DNA from: Enterococcus raffinosus
Lineage (GTDB): Bacteria > Bacillota > Bacilli > Lactobacillales > Enterococcaceae
DNA: 64,000 nt
Reading direction: 5' to 3'
Assembly (NCBI RefSeq): GCF_001886185.1
Contig: NZ_JXLA01000014.1
Location: forward strand, 1 to 64,000
A program made the translations under genes and the position numbers. Positions 35,569-43,730 of the stretch are shown here, one piece after another. The stretch's first letter is position 1. The number at the start of each line of letters is the position of its first letter. Under the pieces are notes generated by a model. The model did not search any database, was not told where the DNA came from, and was given only the letters and a program-made list of their open reading frames with translations.

Positions 35569-36681
35569 ATGGAAATAAAACCACTTACACAGCGTCAATT
35601 ACTAACAATGAAGAGAGCCAACATTGAAGTGAAAGTAAAGAAATTTTGGGAAGCGACAAAAAATGTTGATCTTGTGACAGAGTACATTGTTGCGCTTATT
35701 GTGAGAAACGCGTTAGTTGTAAGTGATTTTTCTTTGCCTTGTCCAGAAGTGGTCCAAGAACTGCTTTTTCATGCAGAACCAAGTGATGTCTTGAGAAAGT
35801 TTTGTCCTTTTTTGAAAGATTATGTGGAAAAGTCAGAATGGGAAAAGGTCATTTCTCGTCTGTTTAAAAGTAAGAAGGAGTATTTTAAGGAAACCAAGAC
35901 GATGCGTCTTTATGACAGCTATCTAAAAAATAGAGGGACTGCCGTGCTTGAAGAGCACTATGAAAGTTATATTATGGTGGCCCACTTTGAAGATGTGAAT
36001 GGCAAAAAGCATACGTTTCGTATGAGAGACGTGGATGGTCGTAATACACTTGCAGAAAACCAGCGTATTTTGAGAATATTTACCTCCTTCACTATTTTTG
36101 AAAAAGATGGGGTGCGTCGTTTTGCGAAATTCTTAGACTGTGAATGTACAGGGACGACAGTCATCTATTCTTCACGAGCAGCGAAGAAGAAATCACAGGA
36201 GGAGTCTGTCAAAAATAAGGAAACTACTATAGTAAAAAAACAGTCAAAAGCAACAGTAGCTAGTGATTTCTTTGGCGAGGTAAACTTAGATTCTATGACA
36301 AAAGGCGAACTGATTGTCTTGATCAAAGGAATATTCAAAGAAGTAGAGGTTGCTATGCAGGAGGAGCAGTTAGAAATAATGGGTGATACTGGTGAATTAT
36401 GGTCTGACGATTCTAGCTCAATGCATCATGCAAAAATGAATGCGAGGAATATAGAGGAAACCAAACTAGATAGTACAGGTGATACTCAGCAGGGAACACT
36501 ATCTACGATGATGCGAACTGAAGAGAAGTTGCGTGTACCCGTAGCGGCTGGAGCAATGAACGAGAAAAGTACTGATAAGCAAAGTAAATCCCCAACCACT
36601 GAGACAAGTTCGTCCAAAAAAATAAATAAGAAGACACGTAATCTTATAAAGAATTTTAATTCAAGTAAAAAGAAGCGTTGA
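35569..36681 (+). CDS. Unrecognised 370-residue protein
   Basis: I do not recognise this protein. Residues 1 to about 205 look folded, mixed alpha/beta, with two Cys in FLDCECTG. From about 208 the chain is rich in Lys, Ser, Thr and Glu and has the look of a linker with low-complexity tail ending in KKINKKTRNLIKNFNSSKKKR, strongly basic. A short hydrophobic-amphipathic block (FFGEVNLDSMTKGELIVLIKGIFKEVEVAMQ, about 230-262) stands in between. No signal peptide or membrane helix. The ATG has AAAGGAG upstream and a long terminator follows, so it is a single-gene unit. The basic tail may bind nucleic acid; this is a guess. Confidence 0.65.
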   Translation: MEIKPLTQRQLLTMKRANIEVKVKKFWEATKNVDLVTEYIVALIVRNALVVSDFSLPCPEVVQELLFHAEPSDVLRKFCPFLKDYVEKSEWEKVISRLFKSKKEYFKETKTMRLYDSYLKNRGTAVLEEHYESYIMVAHFEDVNGKKHTFRMRDVDGRNTLAENQRILRIFTSFTIFEKDGVRRFAKFLDCECTGTTVIYSSRAAKKKSQEESVKNKETTIVKKQSKATVASDFFGEVNLDSMTKGELIVLIKGIFKEVEVAMQEEQLEIMGDTGELWSDDSSSMHHAKMNARNIEETKLDSTGDTQQGTLSTMMRTEEKLRVPVAAGAMNEKSTDKQSKSPTTETSSSKKINKKTRNLIKNFNSSKKKR

Positions 36682-36748
36682 TTATTAGAGGATAAGGTTT
36701 ATTTTCAATGCTTATTTGACATGTTTTTTAAAGGAATGAGACAGGAAT

Positions 36749-36833
36749 ACCTTAGATGAAATTTTCGTATTAACCTACGGATAGTGAGCATTATTCATTA
36801 TCGCAGGTTAATGTGATTTATCTAAGGTTTTTT
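36749..36833 (+). terminator. Long nested terminator after the 370-residue gene
   Basis: Three nested stems, CCTTAGAT/ATCTAAGG, TTAACCT/AGGTTAA and GATAGTGA/TCATTATC, ending in T6. Confidence 0.75.
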
Positions 36834-36908
36834 GTGTGCTTTAAAGATGATTTACTTCTTCTTTTCGAATTACTCGAGAAAAAAATGCAGCGATTTGAAA
36901 AAATAGTC

Positions 36909-36937
36909 TTTACATTTATTGTGATACCGATTACAAT
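36909..36937 (+). promoter_or_regulatory. Promoter of the GntR/Gat-type PTS operon
   Basis: TTTACA (36909-36914), 17-nt spacer, TACAAT (36932-36937). Transcription would begin near 36944, inside the first TGTAC box. Confidence 0.6.
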
Positions 36938-36942
36938 TCACT

Positions 36943-37019
36943 TGTACCTACTTGTACACACTAGTTCAAACATGTACATTGATAGCTACACTTGTACATA
37001 CTGTTTACTAGTTGTACAA
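36943..37019. promoter_or_regulatory. Array of five TGTAC operator boxes with 10/20/20/20-bp spacing
   Basis: TGTAC begins at 36943, 36953, 36973, 36993 and 37013; most copies read CTTGTACA or TTGTACAA, which are palindromic around GTAC. The regular two-turn spacing puts all boxes on one DNA face. GntR/HutC regulators commonly bind such palindromes, and the gntR gene starts 22 nt after the last box, so autoregulation by the encoded repressor is likely. Confidence 0.75.
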
Positions 37020-37040
37020 GCGAATGCAGGAGGTGATCAA

Positions 37041-37781
37041 ATGATCATTAATAGAGAAGTTTCAAAGCCGGTTTATCTTCAAGTAGCAGATTATTTACGG
37101 AATAATATCTATTCTGAAGAATGGGGAAAGGGGGAACAAATACCGTCTGAGAATCAAATTATGAAGTCCTTGGAAGTAAGTCGAGGCACCGTTAAGAAAG
37201 CTGTCAATATGCTTGTGGAGGAAGGTCTGCTCTACCAGATCCAAGGAAAAGGGACTTATGTAACAGAGGATAATATCTCCTATTCATTAGGAAAAGGCCT
37301 TTTATCTTTTGCGGAATCCTTAGAAGGACAAAAATTAGCTTATGAAACGAAGGTCATCACTTCTGAATTTCGTAAGGCAACAAAAGAGATCGCTTCAAGG
37401 CTGAATATTGATGTTGGCGAAGACTATCTATACATGAAACGGATTCGATATGTTGAAGGCGAAAAAGTGATGCTGATCGAAAATAGGATTAACAGTCGTT
37501 TATGTCCAGGCGTCCAAGAACATGACTTCAACAAGGAAAGTTTGTTTAAGGTTATGGAAAAGGTCAGCGGCAAAAAAATCGCTTATTCTGAAAGTAGATA
37601 TGCTGCAAGAGTGGTAGGTGAGAAGAGAGGCAAAGAACTAGAGGTTGCGTCAGATTCTCCCGTGCTGCATCTGGAACAATTAGTTTATCTAGAAGGAGGT
37701 CTACCAGTAGAATTCGGAAATGTATGGCTGAAAGCGAACAAATACTACCTTGGAACGGTACTTCAAAGGGAGGAAATGTAG
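37041..37781 (+). CDS. GntR-family (HutC/UTRA) regulator of module 1
   Basis: Regulator of 246 aa. Residues 5-70 are a GntR winged helix (PVYLQVADYLRNNIYSEEWGKGEQIPSENQIMKSLEVSRGTVKKAVNMLVEEGLLYQIQGKGTYV), and residues about 95-240 are a UTRA effector domain that binds sugars or sugar phosphates. The start is ATG 37041 behind AGGAGGTGATCA, an almost perfect ribosome site; a longer open frame to 36813 runs through the operator boxes and is not coding. First gene of the operon with aldolase, Gat-type PTS and FGGY kinase, whose imported sugar is probably the effector. Confidence 0.93.
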   Translation: MIINREVSKPVYLQVADYLRNNIYSEEWGKGEQIPSENQIMKSLEVSRGTVKKAVNMLVEEGLLYQIQGKGTYVTEDNISYSLGKGLLSFAESLEGQKLAYETKVITSEFRKATKEIASRLNIDVGEDYLYMKRIRYVEGEKVMLIENRINSRLCPGVQEHDFNKESLFKVMEKVSGKKIAYSESRYAARVVGEKRGKELEVASDSPVLHLEQLVYLEGGLPVEFGNVWLKANKYYLGTVLQREEM

Positions 37782-37784
37782 CAT

Positions 37785-38633
37785 ATGCCATTAGTAAATG
37801 GGTATACATTATTAGAAATTATCAAAGAGAGAAAAGTGATTGCTGGAGCTTTTAATACGACCAACTTAGAGACAACCGTAGGGATTTTAAAAGCAGTTGA
37901 AGAAAGTGGGATTCCAACATTCATTCAAGTTGCGCCGACAAATATCACCCTGGCGGGCTATGAGTATATTGTGGATATGGTTTCTCGTTATGCCGAGAAC
38001 ATGGATACACCAGTTGCTCTTCATTTAGATCACGGAAAGAAATTTGAGGACGTGAAATTAGCCACGCGTGCTGGCTTCACCTCAGTCATGATCGATGGAG
38101 CATCCTATGATTTTGAGGAAAATATTGCTTTTACAAAAAAAGCAGTTGATTTTGCAAAAGGTTATGGAATTCCAGTTGAAGCAGAACTGGGAGCTATCTT
38201 AGGAAAAGAAGATGACCATGTGAGTGAGGCAGATTCTAAAACAGACCCTTCACAGGTGAAGGAATTTGTTGAGCGGACTGGATGCGACATGTTGGCTATT
38301 TCAGTTGGAAATGTTCATGGCTTGGAAGATGAACCGAGAATTGACTTTGACTTATTAAAAGAAATCAACGAAGTTTCACCGGTTCCATTGGTCATTCATG
38401 GTGGTTCAGGAATTCCTGATGAACACATTCAACGCATGGTGGAGTTTAACGTGGCAAAAATCAATATTGCCAGTGATCTGCGTCAAAGCTACATCAAGAG
38501 TGTTGGACAGGCATATGAGGAAAACAAGAATGAAGCAAATTTAATCAAGGTGCTGCAAAAGGCAGAAGACGCTGTATTTGAGACGGTTCATGCCAAAATT
38601 TTGAGTATGAATGCTGTCGGGGTGGAGGTTTAA
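37785..38633 (+). CDS. Class II ketose-bisphosphate aldolase, module 1
   Basis: Zinc-dependent aldolase (282 aa) of the fructose/tagatose-bisphosphate group, splitting a ketose bisphosphate into dihydroxyacetone phosphate and an aldehyde phosphate. HLDHGK contains the catalytic Asp and a zinc His, EAELGAILGKEDD the Glu, ISVGNVHG and LVIHGGSGIPD the other metal and phosphate ligands, NIASDLR the DHAP site. GNVHG instead of the usual GTAHG or GTSHG is shared with the aldolase at 42747. It lies 3 nt after the regulator and 2 nt before EIIA. Probably acts after PTS uptake and FGGY kinase phosphorylation. Confidence 0.92.
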   Translation: MPLVNGYTLLEIIKERKVIAGAFNTTNLETTVGILKAVEESGIPTFIQVAPTNITLAGYEYIVDMVSRYAENMDTPVALHLDHGKKFEDVKLATRAGFTSVMIDGASYDFEENIAFTKKAVDFAKGYGIPVEAELGAILGKEDDHVSEADSKTDPSQVKEFVERTGCDMLAISVGNVHGLEDEPRIDFDLLKEINEVSPVPLVIHGGSGIPDEHIQRMVEFNVAKINIASDLRQSYIKSVGQAYEENKNEANLIKVLQKAEDAVFETVHAKILSMNAVGVEV

Positions 38634-38635
38634 AG

Positions 38636-39118
38636 ATGACTGATCCATCAATCAATGAAAAAGGCTTAACTAACGAAAAAAATATTTTTGTCGACTTAGA
38701 GGTTCGTGATTTTCCAGAACTAATCACTTTAATTGCTCAGCCCTTGGTTGAAGATCAAGACGTAGTAGCGGAATATCCTTCACAAGTCATCAAACGAGAA
38801 GAAGGGTTTCCAACAGGCTTGCCGACTGAACCGATTGGTGTGGCGATTCCTCATACAGATGCAAAATATGTGAACAATAATCGTGTGACGATTGCGACGT
38901 TAAGAAATCCCATCAAAATGGAAGTAATGGGCGGGATGGACGATACGCTGATTGACGTATCAATTGTTTTCTTATTAGCTTTAGGTCAGTCAAATAAACA
39001 ATTGAATATTTTACAGAAGTTAATGGGTATCTTGCCTAATGCTGAGTTATTGGAAAGAATTAAAAATGGCAGTAAAGAAGAGATCTTTCAAATAGCAAAA
39101 GAAGAAATAGGATTATAG
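38636..39118 (+). CDS. PTS EIIA, galactitol/fructose type, module 1
   Basis: Cytosolic phosphocarrier of 160 aa. The active His lies in EPIGVAIPHTDAKYV, the signature of PTS_EIIA_2 domains used by galactitol and fructose-mannitol systems. EIIB and EIIC of the galactitol family follow, so this is the GatA-like subunit. GGAGG in the end of the aldolase gene serves as ribosome site. Confidence 0.93.
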   Translation: MTDPSINEKGLTNEKNIFVDLEVRDFPELITLIAQPLVEDQDVVAEYPSQVIKREEGFPTGLPTEPIGVAIPHTDAKYVNNNRVTIATLRNPIKMEVMGGMDDTLIDVSIVFLLALGQSNKQLNILQKLMGILPNAELLERIKNGSKEEIFQIAKEEIGL

Positions 39119-39130
39119 GAGGAAGAAAAA

Positions 39131-39418
39131 ATGGGTAAAAATTTATTATTTGTGTGTGCAACAGGAATTGCGACTTCAACAGCGGTAACTGAAAAGGTAA
39201 TGGAATTCTTAAAAGAAAAAAATATGAATGATGTGAACTATTCTCAAACCAATGTAGCATCTGTTCAACAAAATTCAGACGATGCTGATTTAATTGTATC
39301 TACAACGAAGATTCCTTACGAATTGGAAACACCAGTAATCAATGGACTAGCCTTAATTACAGGAGTTGGAGAAGAGAAAGTCTTGAATGCGATTTATGAT
39401 CAGCTAAAAGGAGAATAG
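39131..39418 (+). CDS. PTS EIIB, galactitol type, module 1
   Basis: 95-aa EIIB with the phospho-Cys in LFVCATGIATSTAVTEKV, which is the GatB pattern. It receives phosphate from the EIIA encoded just before and gives it to the sugar in the EIIC encoded 1 nt after its stop. AGGAGG before the ATG. Confidence 0.93.
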   Translation: MGKNLLFVCATGIATSTAVTEKVMEFLKEKNMNDVNYSQTNVASVQQNSDDADLIVSTTKIPYELETPVINGLALITGVGEEKVLNAIYDQLKGE

Positions 39419-39419
39419 T

Positions 39420-40820
39420 ATGGAAAATATGACAAAAACATTATATGACGTTGTACAGTACATCTTAGGTTTTGGACCGACTGTCATGCTGCCATTAGTC
39501 TTGTTTGTCTTAGCGTTGATTTTCAAAATAAAACCGGCGAAAGCGCTGCGGTCGTCACTAACTGTCGGTATCGGTTTTGTCGGAATCTATGCAATTTTTG
39601 ATATTTTAACAAATAATGTTGGTCCTGCAGCGCAAGCCATGGTAGAACAAACAGGAATTAATCTCCCAGTAGTTGACTTAGGTTGGCCGCCTTTATCAGC
39701 AATTACTTGGGGATCACCTATCGCACCCTTTGTTATTCCAATGACGATGTTAATCAACATTATCATGTTGGCAATTAACCAAACAAAAACAGTGGATGTC
39801 GACATGTGGAATTACTGGCATTTCGCGCTTGCAGGAACACTTGTTTATTATAGCACAGGTAGTTTCTGGTTGGGAATTCTTGCATCGGCATTGATTGCAA
39901 TCATTGTTTTAAAAATGGCAGACTGGGCTGCTCCACTAGGTGAAGAATACTTTGGTCTGGAAGGAATTTCTTTACCAACAGTCTCCTCGATCACTTTTTT
40001 CCCAATCGGTTTAATTGGAAATAAAATTATTGATATGATTCCGGGGATTCGTAAGATTGATATCAACCCTGTTAGTATTCAAAAGCGTTTTGGTATTTTT
40101 GGCGAACCGATGATGGTAGGTACGATCCTGGGCTTACTGTTAGGGGTAGCTGCTAGGTATGACTTAAAAGGTATTTTAACGATGGGGATCAGCATCGGTG
40201 CGGTAATGTTCATTTTACCGCGGATGGTTCGTATCTTGATGGAAGGCTTGCTGCCGATTTCTGAAGCAATCAAAAAATTCTTGAACAATCGGTACCCCGA
40301 TCGTGATGATTTGTATATCGGATTAGACATTGCAGTAGCGGTTGGGAATCCAGCGATTATTTCCACAGCATTGTTATTAACGCCGATTGCGGTTATCTTA
40401 GCGTTTATTTTACCAGGAAACACAGTGTTGCCTCTCGGTGATTTGGCGAACTTAGCAGTAATGGCTTCGATGGTCGTTTTATCAACGAAGGGAAATGTTT
40501 TCAGAGCGGTATTGATTGCTATTCCAATCATGATCGGTGATTTATACATCGCTTCTGCTGTTGCACCTTTTATTACCGGAATGGCTAAAGACGTGAACTT
40601 CAGCTTCCCAGAGGGCTCTAGCGGATTGGTTTCTAGTTTCTTAGATGGAGGAAATCCTTTAAGATACTGGATACTCCAAATCTTTAATGGAAATGTCATT
40701 GCATTGGTTCTAATTCCTATCGTAGGGATCGTTCTATTCTGGATCTACAAAATCACTTACAAACAAACACATTTGACTGAGGATTCTTCTGTGCCAGAAG
40801 GGGAGTCGTTGAATGGATAA
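39420..40820 (+). CDS. PTS EIIC, galactitol type, module 1
   Basis: Membrane permease of 466 aa with about 9-11 helices. The N-terminus YDVVQYILGFGPTVMLPLVLFVLALIF and SFWLGILASALIAIIVLKMADW are typical of GatC (PTS EIIC galactitol, ascorbate superfamily). The true substrate is unknown: galactitol systems normally come with a GatD dehydrogenase, and none is found in this module, so a ketose or another polyol is possible. Its end overlaps the kinase start by 8 nt. Confidence 0.92.
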   Translation: MENMTKTLYDVVQYILGFGPTVMLPLVLFVLALIFKIKPAKALRSSLTVGIGFVGIYAIFDILTNNVGPAAQAMVEQTGINLPVVDLGWPPLSAITWGSPIAPFVIPMTMLINIIMLAINQTKTVDVDMWNYWHFALAGTLVYYSTGSFWLGILASALIAIIVLKMADWAAPLGEEYFGLEGISLPTVSSITFFPIGLIGNKIIDMIPGIRKIDINPVSIQKRFGIFGEPMMVGTILGLLLGVAARYDLKGILTMGISIGAVMFILPRMVRILMEGLLPISEAIKKFLNNRYPDRDDLYIGLDIAVAVGNPAIISTALLLTPIAVILAFILPGNTVLPLGDLANLAVMASMVVLSTKGNVFRAVLIAIPIMIGDLYIASAVAPFITGMAKDVNFSFPEGSSGLVSSFLDGGNPLRYWILQIFNGNVIALVLIPIVGIVLFWIYKITYKQTHLTEDSSVPEGESLNG

Positions 40821-42345
40821 AAAGCTTTCCATTACAATTGATATCGGAACGACGAATTCAAAAGTATCGCTTTTTGAGATTAAAAGTGGAGAACTTCTTT
40901 TCCGAGAAAGTTTTCAAACAGCCAAAAAGACTGATGAGTTTGGTGAGCTATTCGACGTGTCCGTCATCTGGGATCAATTGTTGGAAATCTTGATAAAAAT
41001 TGTTGCTGAACATTCTGGAAATATTGATTCGATCAATATTTCCAGTGTTGGTGAGGCGGGGGTTTTGGTCAATTCCTATGGAGAAATTGTTACCCCCATG
41101 ATTGCTTGGTATGACAAACGCGCGAGTGACTATGTAGCAGCGCTAAATCAAGAAGAAAAACAAAGGATTTATGAGATCACGGGGCTGCCAGCACATACCA
41201 ACTATAGTATTCCTAAAATTAAATGGTTGGTGAATCACCTAGGGTTACATGAAGAAAAATACATTTGGCTAAATGTTCCCGATCTGTTTAGCTATTTTCT
41301 AACGAATCAAATGAAGACTGAGTTTTCTATGGCAAGCCGAACGATGTGCTTTGATTTAAATAGACGCTGCTGGTCAGAAGAAATTTTAATGATGTTTGGG
41401 CTGCAGGATGTAATCGAATTTCCAGCAGTTGTTTCATCTGGTGAGATCGTAGGCTATACCAAGACGGGAGCGATTTATGAACTAAAGAATGAAGAGATTT
41501 CTGTTAGGATTGCTGGTCATGATCATATGGTGGGGGCATTAGGAATTAATTTGCAAGACAAGGATTTATTGAACTCGACAGGTACTACAGAAGGGCTGCT
41601 ATTAATTGATGATCATCCCTTTTTAGAGAACAAATCATTTCAGGAATCGTTATCAAATGGGATATTTACTGATCCCAACTATTTCACCTTATTTTCTTCT
41701 ATGCCAACTGGCGGCAATGCCTTTGAATGGTATCAAAATTTCTTTAATATAAATCAAAGAGATTTTGAAAAAGATTGCCAAAATTTGTATCAAAGATATT
41801 TAGATGGTCAAATTTCATTGGAAGACCCAGTCATTCTGATTCCTCATTTGAATGGGTCGGGGGCGCCGTTTAAAAATGGGAAATCGCGGGGGTTAATGTA
41901 TGGAATCAGTTTAGAGACAAGAAGAGAGGATGTCCTATTAGGAATCATTTTGGGACTATGTCTTGAAATGAAATATGTAGCAACCTGTTTTCCTATGGAA
42001 CAAGTCAAACGCGTGATTGCCATTGGACCAGTAGTAAAAAATCCTTTATGGATACAGTTAAAAGCAGATGCTCTAAATAAAGAGATTTCTGTAGTCAAGA
42101 TGGAAGAAGCGGTTTCCTTTGGTGCTTTGAAGGCGAGCTATTCACATTTTGATTATGAGATCGACTATCAAATTGTTCAGGCGGACCCAAATCAGGTACA
42201 AGCGTTTGACAGACTCTTAGATAAATATTCCTATTTATATGAATCAAAACGTTTTTTAGTCGATGATAATTTTCATCAAAGTTATTTTGAGAGCAAAGAA
42301 GCACAGAATCGTTGTACGGAAGCCAAAGAGATTTTTTTCAGCTGA
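40813..42345 (+). CDS. FGGY-family carbohydrate kinase, module 1
   Basis: 510-aa sugar kinase of the FGGY fold. ITIDIGTTNSKVSLFE is the phosphate-binding loop of the N-terminal domain; SVGEAGVLVNSYGEIVTPMIAWYDKRA contains the substrate region; NSTGTTEGLLLI and the second-domain IAIGPVVKNPLWIQLKADALNKEI follow the FGGY signatures. In standard galactitol or tagatose operons the ketose-phosphate kinase is of the PfkB type; an FGGY kinase in that position is unusual. Likely makes the bisphosphate for the class II aldolase. Overlaps EIIC by 8 nt. Confidence 0.9.
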   Translation: MDKKLSITIDIGTTNSKVSLFEIKSGELLFRESFQTAKKTDEFGELFDVSVIWDQLLEILIKIVAEHSGNIDSINISSVGEAGVLVNSYGEIVTPMIAWYDKRASDYVAALNQEEKQRIYEITGLPAHTNYSIPKIKWLVNHLGLHEEKYIWLNVPDLFSYFLTNQMKTEFSMASRTMCFDLNRRCWSEEILMMFGLQDVIEFPAVVSSGEIVGYTKTGAIYELKNEEISVRIAGHDHMVGALGINLQDKDLLNSTGTTEGLLLIDDHPFLENKSFQESLSNGIFTDPNYFTLFSSMPTGGNAFEWYQNFFNINQRDFEKDCQNLYQRYLDGQISLEDPVILIPHLNGSGAPFKNGKSRGLMYGISLETRREDVLLGIILGLCLEMKYVATCFPMEQVKRVIAIGPVVKNPLWIQLKADALNKEISVVKMEEAVSFGALKASYSHFDYEIDYQIVQADPNQVQAFDRLLDKYSYLYESKRFLVDDNFHQSYFESKEAQNRCTEAKEIFFS

Positions 42346-42376
42346 AAATAGGGACTCATTGAGTTCCTATTTTTTA
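42345..42376 (+). terminator. Terminator of module 1
   Basis: AATAGGGACTC (42347-42357) pairs with GAGTTCCTATT (42361-42371), one G-T pair, followed by T5. Confidence 0.85.
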
Positions 42377-42510
42377 TTTCCTCAATCGTATCTTTATATA
42401 AAAAAAACAAATACTCACGGTTATAAAAATTTGAGATAATTAAGCTATAAATCAGCTGTTTTGGTCAACAGTTAAAAAAGAGAAAATTTGTACCTCGCAA
42501 CAAACAACAA

Positions 42511-42529
42511 TTGCATGATTCATCCTGCA
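42511..42529. repeat. 19-bp direct repeat, copy 1
   Basis: TTGCATGATTCATCCTGCA, also at 42658-42676. It contains the palindrome ATGATTCAT and, with the next A, the arms TTGCA/TGCAA. Lies in the 400-bp gap between module 1 and the second aldolase. Copies are 147 bp apart, 14 helical turns. Probable regulator site. Confidence 0.7.
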
Positions 42530-42657
42530 ACTTTTCTGTTACTAATTATCATCAAGAAAATTTCCTCGAATCCATCCTCCATCGGCTCTAAAAAGATCCT
42601 ATATAATACAGGATTTCTGTAATACTCACTTACCTTTTCCCACATAATTATGGAAAG

Positions 42658-42676
42658 TTGCATGATTCATCCTGCA
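42658..42676. repeat. 19-bp direct repeat, copy 2
   Basis: Second identical copy, 71 bp before the ATG of the aldolase gene. A -10-like TATAAT (about 42603) lies between the copies. See copy 1. Confidence 0.7.
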
Positions 42677-42746
42677 GAAAGTTCGGCGCCAAGAAGACTT
42701 CTTTCATTATATGATTCAGATAGCAAGAGAGAAAGAAGGGCACGGC

Positions 42747-43583
42747 ATGCAATTAGTAAATGGTTACAAGTTAATGGACTATGCAAAAGAAAAAGAATTG
42801 GTCTTACCTGCTTTCAATACGACCAACTATGAATTAACAGCCGGAATTATCCGCGGTTATGAAGAAAAAGGATTAGGCGGATACATTGCGATTTCATCTA
42901 GTAATTTAAAACTCTCTAGTCCGAAGATCATTGCGGATATGGTTAAATCAGCGATGAAAAATGCGTCTGTTCCAGTTGCGTTGCATTTGGATCATGGGAA
43001 AAGCTTTAAGGATGTGAAAGCTTATATCGAGGCCGGATTTACCTCAATTATGGTAGATGCGTCTCATTTACCTTTTGAAGAGAATATTGAAGAGGTGAGA
43101 AGAACGGTTGAATACTGTCACTTTTATGGTATTCCGGTAGAAGCAGAGTTAGGAGCGATCGGCGGTAAGGAAGACGATCATATATCTGAAGAAGATGCTA
43201 AAACGAACCCAGATGATGTGAAGGAGTTTGTTGAAAGAACCAATTGTGATCTGCTGGCGGTTTCTATTGGCAATGTCCACGGGATGGACTTGACACCGAA
43301 ATTAGATTTTCCATTACTGGAAAAAATCGCAGACATCTCTTCTGTTCCTCTAGTGCTACATGGGGGCTCGGGCATTCCTTTTGATCAAGTTCGAAGAGCA
43401 AAAAAACAAAATCTTATTAAAGTGAATTACGGTTCTGATCTGCGTCAAGCCTTTATTCGTACATTTGGTCAAGCCTACGAAAGCAATCATAATGAGTTTG
43501 ATATTATGGCATTGTCAAAATCGGCCATCGAAAATGTTGAAGAGCGTGTGAAAGTGATCATTGCCGAAGTAAATGAAAAATAA
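42747..43583 (+). CDS. Class II ketose-bisphosphate aldolase, second copy
   Basis: 278-aa zinc aldolase, close paralogue of the aldolase at 37785: HLDHGKSFKDVKAYIEAGFTSIMVD, PVEAELGAIGGKEDDHIS, SIGNVHGM, VLHGGSGIPFDQVRR and NYGSDLRQAF agree block by block. Start ATG 42747 with AAGAAGGG 6 nt upstream; a frame extending to 42711 has no ribosome site. It is alone between the terminator of module 1 and the activator gene at 43731, and behind the two 19-bp repeats, so it may be controlled separately from the first copy. Confidence 0.92.
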   Translation: MQLVNGYKLMDYAKEKELVLPAFNTTNYELTAGIIRGYEEKGLGGYIAISSSNLKLSSPKIIADMVKSAMKNASVPVALHLDHGKSFKDVKAYIEAGFTSIMVDASHLPFEENIEEVRRTVEYCHFYGIPVEAELGAIGGKEDDHISEEDAKTNPDDVKEFVERTNCDLLAVSIGNVHGMDLTPKLDFPLLEKIADISSVPLVLHGGSGIPFDQVRRAKKQNLIKVNYGSDLRQAFIRTFGQAYESNHNEFDIMALSKSAIENVEERVKVIIAEVNEK

Positions 43584-43730
43584 TTTTTAAATCAAAAGTT
43601 TCAATTCCTTTTTTAATAGGAATATAGGTGAGTTGACGAATCTAAAGTCTTGTAGGAAATAAAGCTGTATAGCGGAATGTTAAACGGCATCAAAAATGAA
43701 AACATGAATAGGAATAAGGAGGGGGATAAC

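Noticed and set aside
36813-37040. N-terminal extension of 76 residues on the GntR regulator
   Set aside because: It runs through the promoter and the TGTAC boxes, has no ribosome site, and the ATG at 37041 has an almost perfect one and the normal family start.
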